Part shown: positions 50,041 through 58,706 of the stretch, piece after piece | Layout: every line of letters starts with the position of its first letter | Position numbering within the stretch: the stretch's first letter is position 1 | Assembly (NCBI GenBank): GCA_963668185.1 | Contig: OY764162.1 | Location: 1,736,001-1,800,000 of the forward strand | Length of the DNA stretch: 64,000 nt | From: G963668185 sp963668185 | Lineage (GTDB): Bacteria > Chloroflexota > Dehalococcoidia > Lucifugimonadales > G963668185 | Direction: 5' to 3' | The notes under the pieces: generated by a model | The model's input: only the letters and a program-made list of their open reading frames with translations | The model's database searches: none | Told to the model about the DNA's origin: nothing | Position numbers and translations under genes: made by a program

Positions 50041-50946
50041 ATGCCTGGAGAAAGGCCGGAGAAGTTCGACGCATACTGGGCAGAGGCGCTCGAGGAGCTT
50101 GCCGGCGTCGATCCAGCGCCCGAGGTGGAGGCCCTGCCGATGAGGGACGCCGAGGACGCGTCCATGTACGTCGTCAGGCTGACCGGCATCGGCCCATACA
50201 GGCTGTTCGCGTACCTGAGCATACCGGCGGGCGAAGGGCCGTTCCCGGTGATCTACTACGTGCCGGGGTACGCCAGCGTGGTCCAGACGATTCCGCAGGG
50301 GACGGCCAACCAGATCCGCGGCAGGTACATCACCTTCTCGCTCGGCTATCGCGGACAGCGCAACGTGGACAGGCCGTTTACCGGCGATTTCCCGGGAATG
50401 CTGACCACGGGCATCGAGAAGCGCGCGGAGTACGTGTTCCGAGGGGCCGTCGCCGACTGCGTCAGGGGCCTGGAGTACCTGAAGTCGCGCCCGGAGGCAG
50501 ACCTCGCGCGCGTGGCGGCCATAGGCAACGACATGGCCGCGCTTGTCGCGGGCCTGGCGCCCGGCCTGACGCACCTGGTGCACCACCCCGGGCCGTTCTA
50601 CAACGTGGAAGAGGTGGCGCCCGCAACGTCGGCCTACCCGGTGGAAGAGATCAACGACTACGTCAGGCTGAAACCCAGAAGCCGGAAGGCGGTATTCGAT
50701 ACGCTCTCCTACTTCGATCCGCGATGGGTGGCCGAGCGCATCGGCACGAGGACGCTGATAATGGGCGACGAGGACGGCGGCAACCTGGACCGCAGGGCGG
50801 TGCACGTGCTGCTGGAGGCGCTCGGGGACCGCGTTACGTACCAGCCGACGCAGCACTCCAGCTACAAGGACGGGATGGTCCTCGAAGAGTGGATCACGCG
50901 GGAACTGGGCTTCGAGGAGCCGATCCTCCCTGAGCACTGGCAGTAA
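50041..50946 (+). CDS. AXE1-like paralogue lacking the catalytic serine
   Basis: 301 residues from the ATG at 50041, directly after its active neighbour. The two align through FDAYWAEAL, YVPGYASVV, YRGAVADCVRGLEYLKSRPE (FRG), YPVEEINDYVRL and TLSYFDPRWVAERI. The nucleophile elbow reads AAIGNDMAA instead of AMGSSQGGG, so Ser is replaced and the small Gly residues are gone. A late His remains (TQHSSYKDG), as does an acidic residue (GDEDGGN). Very likely catalytically dead; it may be a structural partner of the active esterase. Confidence 0.82.
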   Translation: MPGERPEKFDAYWAEALEELAGVDPAPEVEALPMRDAEDASMYVVRLTGIGPYRLFAYLSIPAGEGPFPVIYYVPGYASVVQTIPQGTANQIRGRYITFSLGYRGQRNVDRPFTGDFPGMLTTGIEKRAEYVFRGAVADCVRGLEYLKSRPEADLARVAAIGNDMAALVAGLAPGLTHLVHHPGPFYNVEEVAPATSAYPVEEINDYVRLKPRSRKAVFDTLSYFDPRWVAERIGTRTLIMGDEDGGNLDRRAVHVLLEALGDRVTYQPTQHSSYKDGMVLEEWITRELGFEEPILPEHWQ

Positions 50947-50954
50947 GCCGGGCC

Positions 50955-51473
50955 ATGGCAGACCCCCACCTCGAGTTCACGCAGATCAGCGGCCTCAAGC
51001 CGGAGGCCATCGGCGAGCCTGGCAGCAGGACGTTCCGAATCCTCGTTGACAGCGGCTCAAGCTCCGCGAGCATCTGGCTGGAGAAGGAGCAGCTATTCGA
51101 GTTGGCGATGGTCGTCCAGCGGCTGATGGCCGTCATGAAGCGGCCGGATGCTTCCGACGAGCCGCCCAGCCACCGCGAAGCCCCGGGGCTGACCCGGCTG
51201 GACTTCAAGATGGGCAAGCTGGCCATTGGAGGAGAACAGAACTCAGGCCTGCTGGTGATCGACGTCCACGACATGGAGAACGCCGAGGAAGGCAGCCCCG
51301 CCACGGTCCGCCTGTGGGTCAGCAGGGAGCGCGCCGAGGACTTCGCCGAGGAGGCGGTCAAAGTCTGCGCCGCCGGCCGGCCCATCTGCCCTCTGTGCGG
51401 GCGCGCCATGGACCCTGAGGGCCACTTCTGCGTGAGGAGAAACGGGCACAGCCAGGAACGCGTCGAGCTCTAG
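50955..51473 (+). CDS. DUF3090 family protein
   Basis: 172 residues. It starts HLEFTQISGLKPEAIGEPGS with RTFRILVDSGSSSASIWLEKEQL, contains ATVRLWVSRERAEDFAEEA, and ends with a zinc ribbon CPLCGRAMDPEGHFC. These are the DUF3090 hallmarks. The family is known mainly from actinobacteria and Chloroflexota and lies next to SCO1664-type genes, as here (43 bases). Function unknown. Confidence 0.92.
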   Translation: MADPHLEFTQISGLKPEAIGEPGSRTFRILVDSGSSSASIWLEKEQLFELAMVVQRLMAVMKRPDASDEPPSHREAPGLTRLDFKMGKLAIGGEQNSGLLVIDVHDMENAEEGSPATVRLWVSRERAEDFAEEAVKVCAAGRPICPLCGRAMDPEGHFCVRRNGHSQERVEL

Positions 51474-51516
51474 CCGGCGCGGTCGTCCGAGCGTCCCCGC
51501 GCGATCGCAATCTCCC

Positions 51517-52320
51517 ATGACTTCGCAGAGACGCCGCCGCAGACCCGCCAGATCCCAGGCGTCCGAGGACGCGCAGGGCGCAGACGGCGTCCCGGTCACG
51601 CCGTCGGAGGACGAGGCGCGCACGATCCTGGAAACCGCCGAGGTGCTGAGAGGCTGGCGCATCGCGCGCGGCTCAAACTACACCTTCCTGCTTCACCTCG
51701 ACGCGGGCCCCGGCCGGTACGTCAGGGCCGTGTACAAGCCGAGAGACGGCGAGAGGCCGCTCTGGGACTTCGACCACGGCACTCTGTACAAGCGCGAGTA
51801 CGCAGCCTTCGCGCTCGCGCGCGCGATCGGATGGCCGGACGTGCCGCTGACGCTCGTGAGGGAGGACGGCCCGTACGGCGTAGGCTCGATGCAACTCTTC
51901 GTCGAGTGCGATCCCAGGGTGTCTTACTTCGACCTTACGGACGACCACAGCCACGCGCTGCAGAGGTTCGCCGTCTTCGACGCGGTGGCGAACAACGCGG
52001 ACCGCAAGGCCGGCCACTGCCTGCTTGGCTTCGACGGGCGGGTCTGGAGCATAGACCACGGGCTGACGTTCCATCACCACTTCAAGGTGAGGACGGTCAT
52101 GCTGGAGATGTGGGGCCTCGACATCCCGGACGAAGACCTGGAGACGCTCGGCCACATCGCGGGACAGTTGGAGTCCGGCGCGGGAGTCGGGGCGGAGTTG
52201 GCCGATTCCCTGTCACCGGAGGAGATCGACGCGATGACCGCGCGCATAGAGATCCTGCTGGAGCAGGGCGCGCTGCCCAGTCTGGACCCGTACAGTCACG
52301 TCCCCTGGCCGTTCGTGTAG
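51517..52320 (+). CDS. SCO1664 family protein (PI3/4-kinase-like fold)
   Basis: 267 residues. Kinase-like motifs: YVRAVYKPRDGERPLWDF with the probable ATP-Lys, LYKREYAAFALARAIGW, DAVANNADRKAGHCLL as catalytic loop, and WSIDHGLTFH as the metal-binding motif. The first ~35 residues are Arg-rich and unstructured. The pair DUF3090-SCO1664 is conserved across phyla, in actinobacteria near the mycothiol gene mshC and a phosphomutase. Here the convergent neighbour is an inositol monophosphatase. The phosphate acceptor is unknown. Confidence 0.9.
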   Translation: MTSQRRRRRPARSQASEDAQGADGVPVTPSEDEARTILETAEVLRGWRIARGSNYTFLLHLDAGPGRYVRAVYKPRDGERPLWDFDHGTLYKREYAAFALARAIGWPDVPLTLVREDGPYGVGSMQLFVECDPRVSYFDLTDDHSHALQRFAVFDAVANNADRKAGHCLLGFDGRVWSIDHGLTFHHHFKVRTVMLEMWGLDIPDEDLETLGHIAGQLESGAGVGAELADSLSPEEIDAMTARIEILLEQGALPSLDPYSHVPWPFV

Positions 52321-52337
52321 CCGCGCGCCAGAGAGAA

Positions 52338-52440
52338 ACCCCATCCCATCCTTCCCCAGCAGACTGGGGAAGGGGTCAGAGGACCCACCCAGACCACCCC
52401 TAGATTCCGGCCTTCGCCGGAATGACGGTTATGCAAAGGT
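52338..52440. repeat. composite repeat A + repeat C
   Basis: Repeat A hairpin at 52351-52372 and repeat C hairpin GATTCCGGCC...GGAATGACGG at about 52404-52427, then TTATGCAAAGGTCT. It fills the convergent gap between the SCO1664-type gene and the inositol monophosphatase gene. Confidence 0.85.
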
Positions 52441-52464
52441 CTCCCCGCCGCGAGGAGGCGCTCT

Positions 52465-53442
52465 TCAGCCCTGGCGGCCCACCGCCTTCGGCAGGCTTCG
52501 CACGGCGCGCCTCAACGACGCTCCGAGCCTGTGGCGCGCCGTCAGGCCGCCGGTCACGTACGCCGTCACGCCCTCGCTTCCCAGCACCAGCGGCCGGGAC
52601 CACCGGCGCAGGTCCCGCATGGTCGTTTCGCCGTCGCGCCACCGCACGAAGCCGTCGAACGCCTGCCACTCGACCTTGGGGAGCAGACCGAAGCGGCGCG
52701 ACCATCGGCCTGACATGACCGTGCCCCCGGCCGACTGTACGAGGAGCACGCCGGCCGCGACGTCCCAGATCTTCGGCGACAGCGTGATCATGTACTGGAG
52801 CACGCCGCTTGCCGTCATCGCCGTCTCGAACGCGAGGCTGCCGCTCATGCGAAGGTCGCCGACGTTCTTGTACATGCCGTCCCGGAACTGCAGCAGGCCG
52901 CCGAACGAGCCCGGCATCGCCATGATGCGCTTGCCCTCGGACCGGTCGGCCTCGAACACGCGGACCGGCTCGCCGCCCGCCGCGGTCCGTCCCCCGGCCC
53001 TCGCGTGATAGACCACGCCGCCGCTTGAGCCGGGCCAGGGCACGTGGACCGCCCCGGCGACGGGCATGCCCTTGTACAGAACCCCGACCGAGCAGGCGTA
53101 AACGGGCAGCCCGTACATGAAGTTCCTGGTGCCGTCCAGCGGGTCCAGCACCCACACGAAGTCCGGCGCGAGCGGACTCTCGCCTTCGACCTCCTCGTCC
53201 TCTTCACCCAGTACGCCGTGGTCAGGGTAGCGTTCGCGGATGGACCGCTCCAGGAAGGACTGGCTCTCCCTGTCCACCTGCGTGACCGGGTTGGTCTGTT
53301 CCTTGTCCTTGAACTCGGTGTCTATCTCCTTGCCGAAGTAGCCGGAAATCAGCGCGCCGGCCTCGCCGGCCATGCTCACCGCGGCCGCTTCGATGCTCGC
53401 GAGCAGCGCGTCGTCGGGGATTGTCGGCGCAGGTTCCGTCAT
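52465..53442 (-). CDS. inositol monophosphatase family phosphatase
   Basis: 325 residues. Metal-binding motifs are intact: GEEDEE (about 82), WVLDPLDGTRNF (about 96-107), and PKIWDVAAGVLLVQSAGG near 225. The preceding KEQTNPVTQVDRES is the usual DxxS/T stretch. The family removes phosphate from inositol-1-phosphate, histidinol phosphate, fructose-1,6-bisphosphate or PAP. The C-terminal ~60 residues (RRWSRPLVLGSEGVTAYVTGG) exceed the usual length. Its nearness to DUF3090/SCO1664 suggests inositol-linked chemistry, an inference only. Confidence 0.9.
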   Translation of the reverse strand: MTEPAPTIPDDALLASIEAAAVSMAGEAGALISGYFGKEIDTEFKDKEQTNPVTQVDRESQSFLERSIRERYPDHGVLGEEDEEVEGESPLAPDFVWVLDPLDGTRNFMYGLPVYACSVGVLYKGMPVAGAVHVPWPGSSGGVVYHARAGGRTAAGGEPVRVFEADRSEGKRIMAMPGSFGGLLQFRDGMYKNVGDLRMSGSLAFETAMTASGVLQYMITLSPKIWDVAAGVLLVQSAGGTVMSGRWSRRFGLLPKVEWQAFDGFVRWRDGETTMRDLRRWSRPLVLGSEGVTAYVTGGLTARHRLGASLRRAVRSLPKAVGRQG

Positions 53443-53497
53443 AAGGCCTCGGGAGTGTGCGGGCGGGAAGGTCTCAAGGAGGGTTTCCGGTCAAGCC

Positions 53498-53527
53498 AGT
53501 GTATTGGCCGCGCTCCGGCCCCGTCAA
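53498..53527 (-). promoter_or_regulatory. promoter of the inositol monophosphatase gene
   Basis: TTGACG (53527-53522), 18-bp spacer, TACACT (53503-53498) on the minus strand, about 56 bp before the ATG. Confidence 0.45.
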
Positions 53528-53589
53528 CGCAGCTTGCGCTTCGGTAAGTGTTCAGAGTTGGGGAGCGGAGACCCTACCCGCCCCCACCT

Positions 53590-53618
53590 CTGGATACCGG
53601 CCTTCGCCGGTATGACGG
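53590..53618. repeat. repeat C hairpin
   Basis: GGATACCGGCC-TTC-GCCGGTATGACGG: arms ATACCGGC and GCCGGTAT. It lies in the 312-bp divergent gap 53443-53754, which otherwise holds only promoter-like sequence. Confidence 0.85.
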
Positions 53619-53754
53619 CATAGTGAGGCTACTGTCCCACGAAATCTGAACAGTTACCCGTTTCGTTGGCGGGCTGCTGGCCGCTACAGGCTACAATAGG
53701 CAGGGTGGCCGAGGGCCGCCAATCCCCATAAGCGAGCAACGGAGCGTGTAAGTA

Positions 53755-54546
53755 ATGTGGCTGCTTCCAAGAAAGAAGGGGCGGATCGCCGTCGTAGAGA
53801 TGTTTGGGACCATCGGGAGCCGCGTAAGGTCGTCTGACTACGAACGCATCCTCATCCAGGTCCGCAGGAGCCGGAAATACGCCGGCCTCGTGCTGGACGT
53901 CGACTCGCCGGGCGGCTCCGTCATGGCGTCCGAGTACCTGTACGGGATGGTGCGCAAGATAGCGGAGACAAAGCCGGTGGTGGCCGTGATTCGCGGCGTC
54001 GGGGCCTCGGGAGGCTACTTCATAAGCTGCGCCGCGCAGCGAATCGTCGCGGGGCATGGCGCGCTCGTCGGCAGCATCGGCGTCATCTCCGCCACGCCCA
54101 TCATCGAAGAGCTGCTGGGCCGCGTCGGAATAGCCATGAACGTCAGGAAGAGCGGCGCGCACAAGGACATGGGCGCGTTCTGGCGTAGGCCGACCGACGA
54201 GGAGTCCGGCAAGCTACAGACGATGATCGACGAGTCGTACGCCCGCTTCCTCTCCGTGGTCGCGAACGCCCGCGACCTCAGCGACGAGCGCGTCCAGGGG
54301 CTGGCGACCGGCGAGGTGTACTGGGGCCCGAAGGCGCTGGAGCTTGGCCTGATCGACGAACTGGGCGACCTGGAGCGGGGCGTGGAACTCGCCGCCGAGT
54401 TGGCCGGCGTGCCGCCACGGTCCAGGCAGGTGAGACTCCCGCGGTCGTTCCGGGAGAAGGTGATGGGGCCATTCGCCGAGTCGATTGTGGACGCCGCCGC
54501 GACGGAGGTCGAACGCCGCCTGCTGATATCGTCGCTGCGATACTGA
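53755..54546 (+). CDS. sppA: signal peptide peptidase SppA-type (S49) serine protease
   Basis: 263 residues, short form. IAVVEMFGTIGS, LVLDVDSPGGSVMASEYLY, then GVGASGGYFISCAAQRIVA with the catalytic Ser85, and SGAHKDMGAFWRRPT with the likely general-base Lys137. Spacing of 52 residues equals that known for S49 enzymes. Ends ATGEVYWGPKALELGLIDELG, the usual C-terminal pattern. It lacks the N-terminal membrane helix of typical SppA, so it is cytosolic or peripheral. It degrades cleaved signal peptides or membrane-released fragments. Confidence 0.93.
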   Translation: MWLLPRKKGRIAVVEMFGTIGSRVRSSDYERILIQVRRSRKYAGLVLDVDSPGGSVMASEYLYGMVRKIAETKPVVAVIRGVGASGGYFISCAAQRIVAGHGALVGSIGVISATPIIEELLGRVGIAMNVRKSGAHKDMGAFWRRPTDEESGKLQTMIDESYARFLSVVANARDLSDERVQGLATGEVYWGPKALELGLIDELGDLERGVELAAELAGVPPRSRQVRLPRSFREKVMGPFAESIVDAAATEVERRLLISSLRY

Positions 54547-54577
54547 GCGACGGGCGGTCTCTAGAAGGAACCTGCTT

Positions 54578-54606
54578 CTGGATTCCGGCCTTCGCCGGAA
54601 TGACGG
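54578..54606. repeat. repeat C hairpin
   Basis: GGATTCCGGCC-TTC-GCCGGAATGACGG in the convergent gap between sppA and rpoD; it could serve as a shared transcript end. Confidence 0.85.
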
Positions 54607-54637
54607 CCAAGCAAAGGTCTCCGAATGCGGGAGGTCT

Positions 54638-56176
54638 TTACTCCAGGAAGTCGCGCAGCTTCTTGGAGCGGCTCGGGTGGCGCAGCTTGCGGAGGGCCTT
54701 GGCCTCGATCTGCCGGATTCGCTCCCGCGTCACGCCGAACTCCCTGCCCACCTCTTCCAGCGTTCGCTGGCGGCCGTCTTCGAGTCCGAAGCGCAGTTGC
54801 AGCACGCGGGCCTCGCGGTCGCTCAGCGTGTAGAGCACGTCGTCCACCTGCTCCTTGAGAAGCTGGAACGAAGCGGCCTCGGATGGCGCAACCGTGCCCT
54901 TGTCCTCGATGAAGTCCCCGAGGTGGCTGTCTTCCTCTTCGCCGATCGGCGTTTCCAGAGACACGGGATCTTGAGAGATTTTGAGGATCTCTCGCACCCT
55001 CTCGGACGGCAGGTCCATTCCCCGGCCGATCTCCTCGCTGGTCGGCTCCCGCCCGTACTCCTGGACGAGCCTCCGGCTGATCCTGAGCAGCTTGTTGATC
55101 GTCTCCACCATGTGCACAGGTATGCGGATCGTCCTCGCCTGGTCCGCGATGGCCCGCGTGATCGCCTGGCGTATCCACCAGGTGGCGTACGTGCTGAACT
55201 TGAAGCCCTTGCGGTACTCGAACTTCTCCACCGCGCGGATAAGGCCGATGTTGCCTTCCTGGATCAGGTCCAGGAGCGACATTCCCCTGCCTATGTACTT
55301 CTTCGCGACGCTGACAACGAGCCTGAGGTTGGCCTCGGCAAGGTGGCGCTGGGCGTGCCTGCCCTTGTTCTTCAACTGGGCGAGGTGCCTGTAGAACACC
55401 AGCTCGTAGTCTTCGAGTTTCTGCGTGAACCCGATCTCGTTCATCTGCTCCCTGAGCGAGCGAAGGTCCGTCTCAGGATCGAGGACTTTGAGCACCTCTG
55501 TCGGCATCAGGCGCGTGTTCAGGGACAGCCGCTGGATGTCCGCCTTGACGTCCAGCGGGTCCTTGTTGAGCACGTCGCCCAGGAAGTTCAGCATGTCCTC
55601 CGGGAGCTCGCCGTCTATCGCGTCCCTGAACTCCGGAAGGTTCATGAGGTTGTCGAGCGTGGAATCGTCGTCCAGGCGGACGTAACGCTTGACCCCATCG
55701 ACGAGCGGCTCAGACTCGCAGACCATGCGCTGCATCTGCATTACGCACTGCCAGGCCCTGGGAGGGCGGCCGTCCAGGCCGGTAAGATCGACCTCCACCT
55801 GCTGGATGTACTTGAAGGCCTCAAGCTGCCGGGCGAGGATCTGCTCCTCCTTCGCGTTGAGCAGATTCACCCTGCCGATTTCGCGAAGGTACATCCGCAC
55901 CGGGTCGTCTATCATCTCCGTCGTGTCGATGACCTGGCCCAGCGCTCCGGCCAGTTGGTCGGCGGCCTTGCCGTTCCTGGCCTTCCGGCCCATGCGAAGC
56001 TGTTCTATCGCGCTCACGTCCTCCGGACGTGAAACGGTCCCATCCTCGTTGGGGATGAGACCGTCTTCCCGGGCATTCGTCGATATGCCCATAAGGTCTT
56101 GCGTGGTGGTGGACCTTACTACGAGGCCCCTAATCCACTCCTCAGCGCTTTCGTCGTCGATTCGTTTAGTCGCCAT
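54638..56176 (-). CDS. rpoD: RNA polymerase primary sigma factor (sigma-70)
   Basis: 512 residues. Region 1.2 DPVRMYLREIGRVNLLNAKEE near 90, a mid-size non-conserved region, region 2 NLRLVVSVAKKYIGRGMSLLDLIQEGNIGL with FKFSTYATWWIRQAITRAI, region 3 PVHMVETINKL, and region 4 LSDREARVLQLRFGLEDG plus GVTRERIRQIEAKALRKLRHP. It is the housekeeping sigma; many promoters in the window fit its consensus. Seven bases follow the dnaG stop, so the two are cotranscribed. Confidence 0.96.
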   Translation of the reverse strand: MATKRIDDESAEEWIRGLVVRSTTTQDLMGISTNAREDGLIPNEDGTVSRPEDVSAIEQLRMGRKARNGKAADQLAGALGQVIDTTEMIDDPVRMYLREIGRVNLLNAKEEQILARQLEAFKYIQQVEVDLTGLDGRPPRAWQCVMQMQRMVCESEPLVDGVKRYVRLDDDSTLDNLMNLPEFRDAIDGELPEDMLNFLGDVLNKDPLDVKADIQRLSLNTRLMPTEVLKVLDPETDLRSLREQMNEIGFTQKLEDYELVFYRHLAQLKNKGRHAQRHLAEANLRLVVSVAKKYIGRGMSLLDLIQEGNIGLIRAVEKFEYRKGFKFSTYATWWIRQAITRAIADQARTIRIPVHMVETINKLLRISRRLVQEYGREPTSEEIGRGMDLPSERVREILKISQDPVSLETPIGEEEDSHLGDFIEDKGTVAPSEAASFQLLKEQVDDVLYTLSDREARVLQLRFGLEDGRQRTLEEVGREFGVTRERIRQIEAKALRKLRHPSRSKKLRDFLE

Positions 56177-56182
56177 ACGCTC

Positions 56183-58009
56183 TCAACTTGACCGCGTCGT
56201 GCGCGTCTCGGGGTTTGTGGGATTCTGCGTGAAAAGGTGCTTCAGCCGTGAATTCACGCTGGCAATTGTAGCGCTTATCTCCCTGGATGGGGGTTCGCCG
56301 CCGGAAGTCCTGAGCAGATCGGACTGCAGGTCTCTGAGCCGGCGGCTTTCCAGGCGGTTGCGGCACTGCTCGAACTCCAACTCCGCCATGCCCGGGCCGG
56401 CGTCCTCCAGCTTGATCTCTCTGACTCGATTCAGATGGTCGAGCAACGGCTGTTCCAGCGATTCTTCCATCTCATCACTATCATTGTAGCGCACAAGGCT
56501 GGCAAATAGCTGCCTGTTTTCCACTCTCTTGAAGTTATCGGCGGAAAACGTCGCCGCGGCGGCCCTGAGTTCAGGATGCGCCTCGAGGAGCGCGAGCATG
56601 TACATTTCCAGCCTGGCGTCCGCATCCACCGAAAGCGCCGACGCGCTCGCCTGCATGCGTTCCGCCCGCTCGGGCCGCCTTCGCCGGTACGCCTCTCGCG
56701 CGGGCCTCGTGCCCACGCCGCTCGCCCTCAACTGCTCCGTCGTAACCCCCAGGATGCCGGCCAGCTTGGTGAAGTAATACTCCTGGTCGAAGTCGTTGCC
56801 GATAGTTGCGACGAGCGGGAACAGCTCCTCGGCTGCTCGCGCCTTTCCGTGGCCGGTGCTCAGGTCGAACTTGGACGCCTCCTTCGGCAGGTAGAAGTCC
56901 AGCCACGGCACGGCCTCGTTCACCAGCGACGCCCACCCGTCCGGCGACTCCCTGATTAGCTGGTCGGGGTCTTTGCCCTGCGGCAACTCGGCGATCTTGA
57001 GGCTTACCGGGTCCCGCCGGTACATGTCCCGCGACCCGCGTCCCACCGCCTGCACGCTTACCGCCCGCCAGGACGACTGCAAGCTGCGAAGCGTGGCCTC
57101 CTGCCCCGCCGCGTCCGGGTCCAGCGCGAGCACGTAGCTTCTCGCCATCGGACGCAGGAGGCCGACCTGCCGCTCGGTGAGCGCGGTGCCCATGGACGCA
57201 ACGACGTTCCCGTGCCCGTGCTGATGGGCCGCGATTACGTCCATGTACCCTTCCACGACCACGACCGAGTTCTCCTTTCGGATGGACTCGCCCGCAAGGT
57301 GCAGGGCGTACAGCGTGCTCCTCTTGTCGAACAGCGGCGTCTGCGGCGTGTTCAGGTACTTGGGCTGCGAGCCGTCCAGAGACCGCGCGCCGAACCCGGT
57401 CACCCGCCCCTGCCGGTCGTGGATCGGGAACATCAGGCGGCCCCGGAAGAAGTCCCGCGTCGCGCCGTCCTCGGACCGGTACAGCAGGCCCGCCTCCACG
57501 AGGCGGTCTTCCGCGAACCCCAGGGCGGTCAGGTGCGACTTCAGGCCGTCCGAAGACCGGCGGCTGAACCCCAGGCCGAAACGCTCCCGCGCCCGGTTGT
57601 CCACGCCCCGGTCGTCCAGGTACTTCAGCGCGTGCCTGCCCTCAGGGGCGAGCAGCGCCTCGCCGTAGTACTTGGCCGCGACTTCGTTCGCTTGCAGTAT
57701 GACGTCGCCCCTGGCGTCCTTCCGCCGGGGTTCCAGCGCGACGCCCGCCTTGTCGGCCAGCGTCCTCAGCGCCTCCCCGAACTCCAGGTTCTCGGCCTTC
57801 ATGACGAACGAGAACACGTCCCCGCCGGTCGCGCACGCGCCGAAGCAGCGCCAACTCTGCCGTTCCGGGTTGACTATGAACGAGGGCGTCTTCTCCGTGT
57901 GGAACGGGCAGAGCGCCTTGTAGTTGCGGCCCGCCTTCTGCAGCGCGGCGTGCGAAGACACAACGTCCACGATGTCCAGCCTCGCCTTCACGTCGTCGAT
58001 CTGGCTCAC
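56183..58009 (-). CDS. dnaG: DNA primase
   Basis: 608 residues from a GTG at 58009 that overlaps the previous stop (GTGA). N-terminal zinc finger CPFHTEKTPSFIV plus WRCFGACATGGD (CHC2), the RNA-polymerase core with TOPRIM VVVVEGYMDVIAAHQHG and LALDPDAAGQEATL, and a helicase-binding C-terminal region with LLEAHPELRAAAATF. It makes RNA primers for replication. It sits between a small unknown and rpoD in a macromolecular-synthesis cluster, without rpsU. Confidence 0.96.
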   Translation of the reverse strand: MSQIDDVKARLDIVDVVSSHAALQKAGRNYKALCPFHTEKTPSFIVNPERQSWRCFGACATGGDVFSFVMKAENLEFGEALRTLADKAGVALEPRRKDARGDVILQANEVAAKYYGEALLAPEGRHALKYLDDRGVDNRARERFGLGFSRRSSDGLKSHLTALGFAEDRLVEAGLLYRSEDGATRDFFRGRLMFPIHDRQGRVTGFGARSLDGSQPKYLNTPQTPLFDKRSTLYALHLAGESIRKENSVVVVEGYMDVIAAHQHGHGNVVASMGTALTERQVGLLRPMARSYVLALDPDAAGQEATLRSLQSSWRAVSVQAVGRGSRDMYRRDPVSLKIAELPQGKDPDQLIRESPDGWASLVNEAVPWLDFYLPKEASKFDLSTGHGKARAAEELFPLVATIGNDFDQEYYFTKLAGILGVTTEQLRASGVGTRPAREAYRRRRPERAERMQASASALSVDADARLEMYMLALLEAHPELRAAAATFSADNFKRVENRQLFASLVRYNDSDEMEESLEQPLLDHLNRVREIKLEDAGPGMAELEFEQCRNRLESRRLRDLQSDLLRTSGGEPPSREISATIASVNSRLKHLFTQNPTNPETRTTRSS

Positions 58010-58392
58010 TGCGCGTCCTCGCCCGCGTCCGGCTCGTCCTCAGCCGCTCCGTACGCGTACCTGCTGAGCCTGCCCAGTGGGCGCCTCACGCTCTTGAGAT
58101 GCCACGACATGTGCTCGATCGAAGACCCCAGATCCACGAGACAGTCCGCGATGGCCTCCCAGTCGCCCTTGCTGTCGAAGAGCGTCTCCAACTGGGCGTC
58201 GAGCTCGCGATGCGCGGCCCACAGGCCGCCCAGGTCGGTGCTGACAGCCGCGAGGTCCTTGTTCAGATGCTCCGGCAGCCCCGTCTCCTGGAGGATGATG
58301 ACCACGCGATGCGCCGCCACCGCCATGCGCCTGCCCAGCTCGACGTCCGGCTCCGCCAGTTGAAACGCCTCGCCGCCCGGCTCGGTTGACAC
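58006..58392 (-). CDS. hypothetical helical protein coupled to dnaG
   Basis: 128 residues, mainly helical (ELGRRMAVAAHRVVIILQETGL, LGGLWAAHRELDAQLETLFDS, IADCLVDLGSSIEHMSWHLKSVRRPLGRL) with an acidic tail. Its stop overlaps the dnaG GTG, so its translation feeds that of dnaG. No motif recognised; a role linked to replication would be inference from position alone. Confidence 0.7.
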   Translation of the reverse strand: MSTEPGGEAFQLAEPDVELGRRMAVAAHRVVIILQETGLPEHLNKDLAAVSTDLGGLWAAHRELDAQLETLFDSKGDWEAIADCLVDLGSSIEHMSWHLKSVRRPLGRLSRYAYGAAEDEPDAGEDAQ

Positions 58393-58426
58393 TATGGGTT
58401 CACCTGTCTTTCTAATCGAAGGGCCG

Positions 58427-58699
58427 CTAACTGGCCGGCCTCTCGCCGCCCGAAGCCGCCACGTAGCTGGAGAAGTACGACATCCAAGGCTCGCGGATCA
58501 TCTCCAGGCATCGCGGCTGGAGCGGTTCCGGCAAGCTGCTGATCTGCCGGAACGTCTCCTTCCAGAGATGCTCCACCTCAACGCGCCACGGCTCGTACTC
58601 CAGGCCGTGAGCATCCCTTTGCATTGCCTCAAGGTGCTCAGAGATCAGCTTGACGCGGTTGCGGACCTTTCTCGCGCGTATCCGGTCGGTGGGAGTCAC
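58427..58699 (-). CDS. hypothetical helical protein
   Basis: About 90 residues from a GTG at 58699; a start at 58738 would overlap the end of dgt. It is charged and helical: PTDRIRARKVRNRVKLISEH, then YEPWRVEVEHLWKETFRQIS and CLEMIREPWMSYFSSYVAAS. No family recognised. It begins eight bases after dgt and lies in the dgt-dnaG-rpoD run. Confidence 0.62.
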   Translation of the reverse strand: MTPTDRIRARKVRNRVKLISEHLEAMQRDAHGLEYEPWRVEVEHLWKETFRQISSLPEPLQPRCLEMIREPWMSYFSSYVAASGGERPAS

Positions 58700-58706
58700 G
58701 GGCGAA

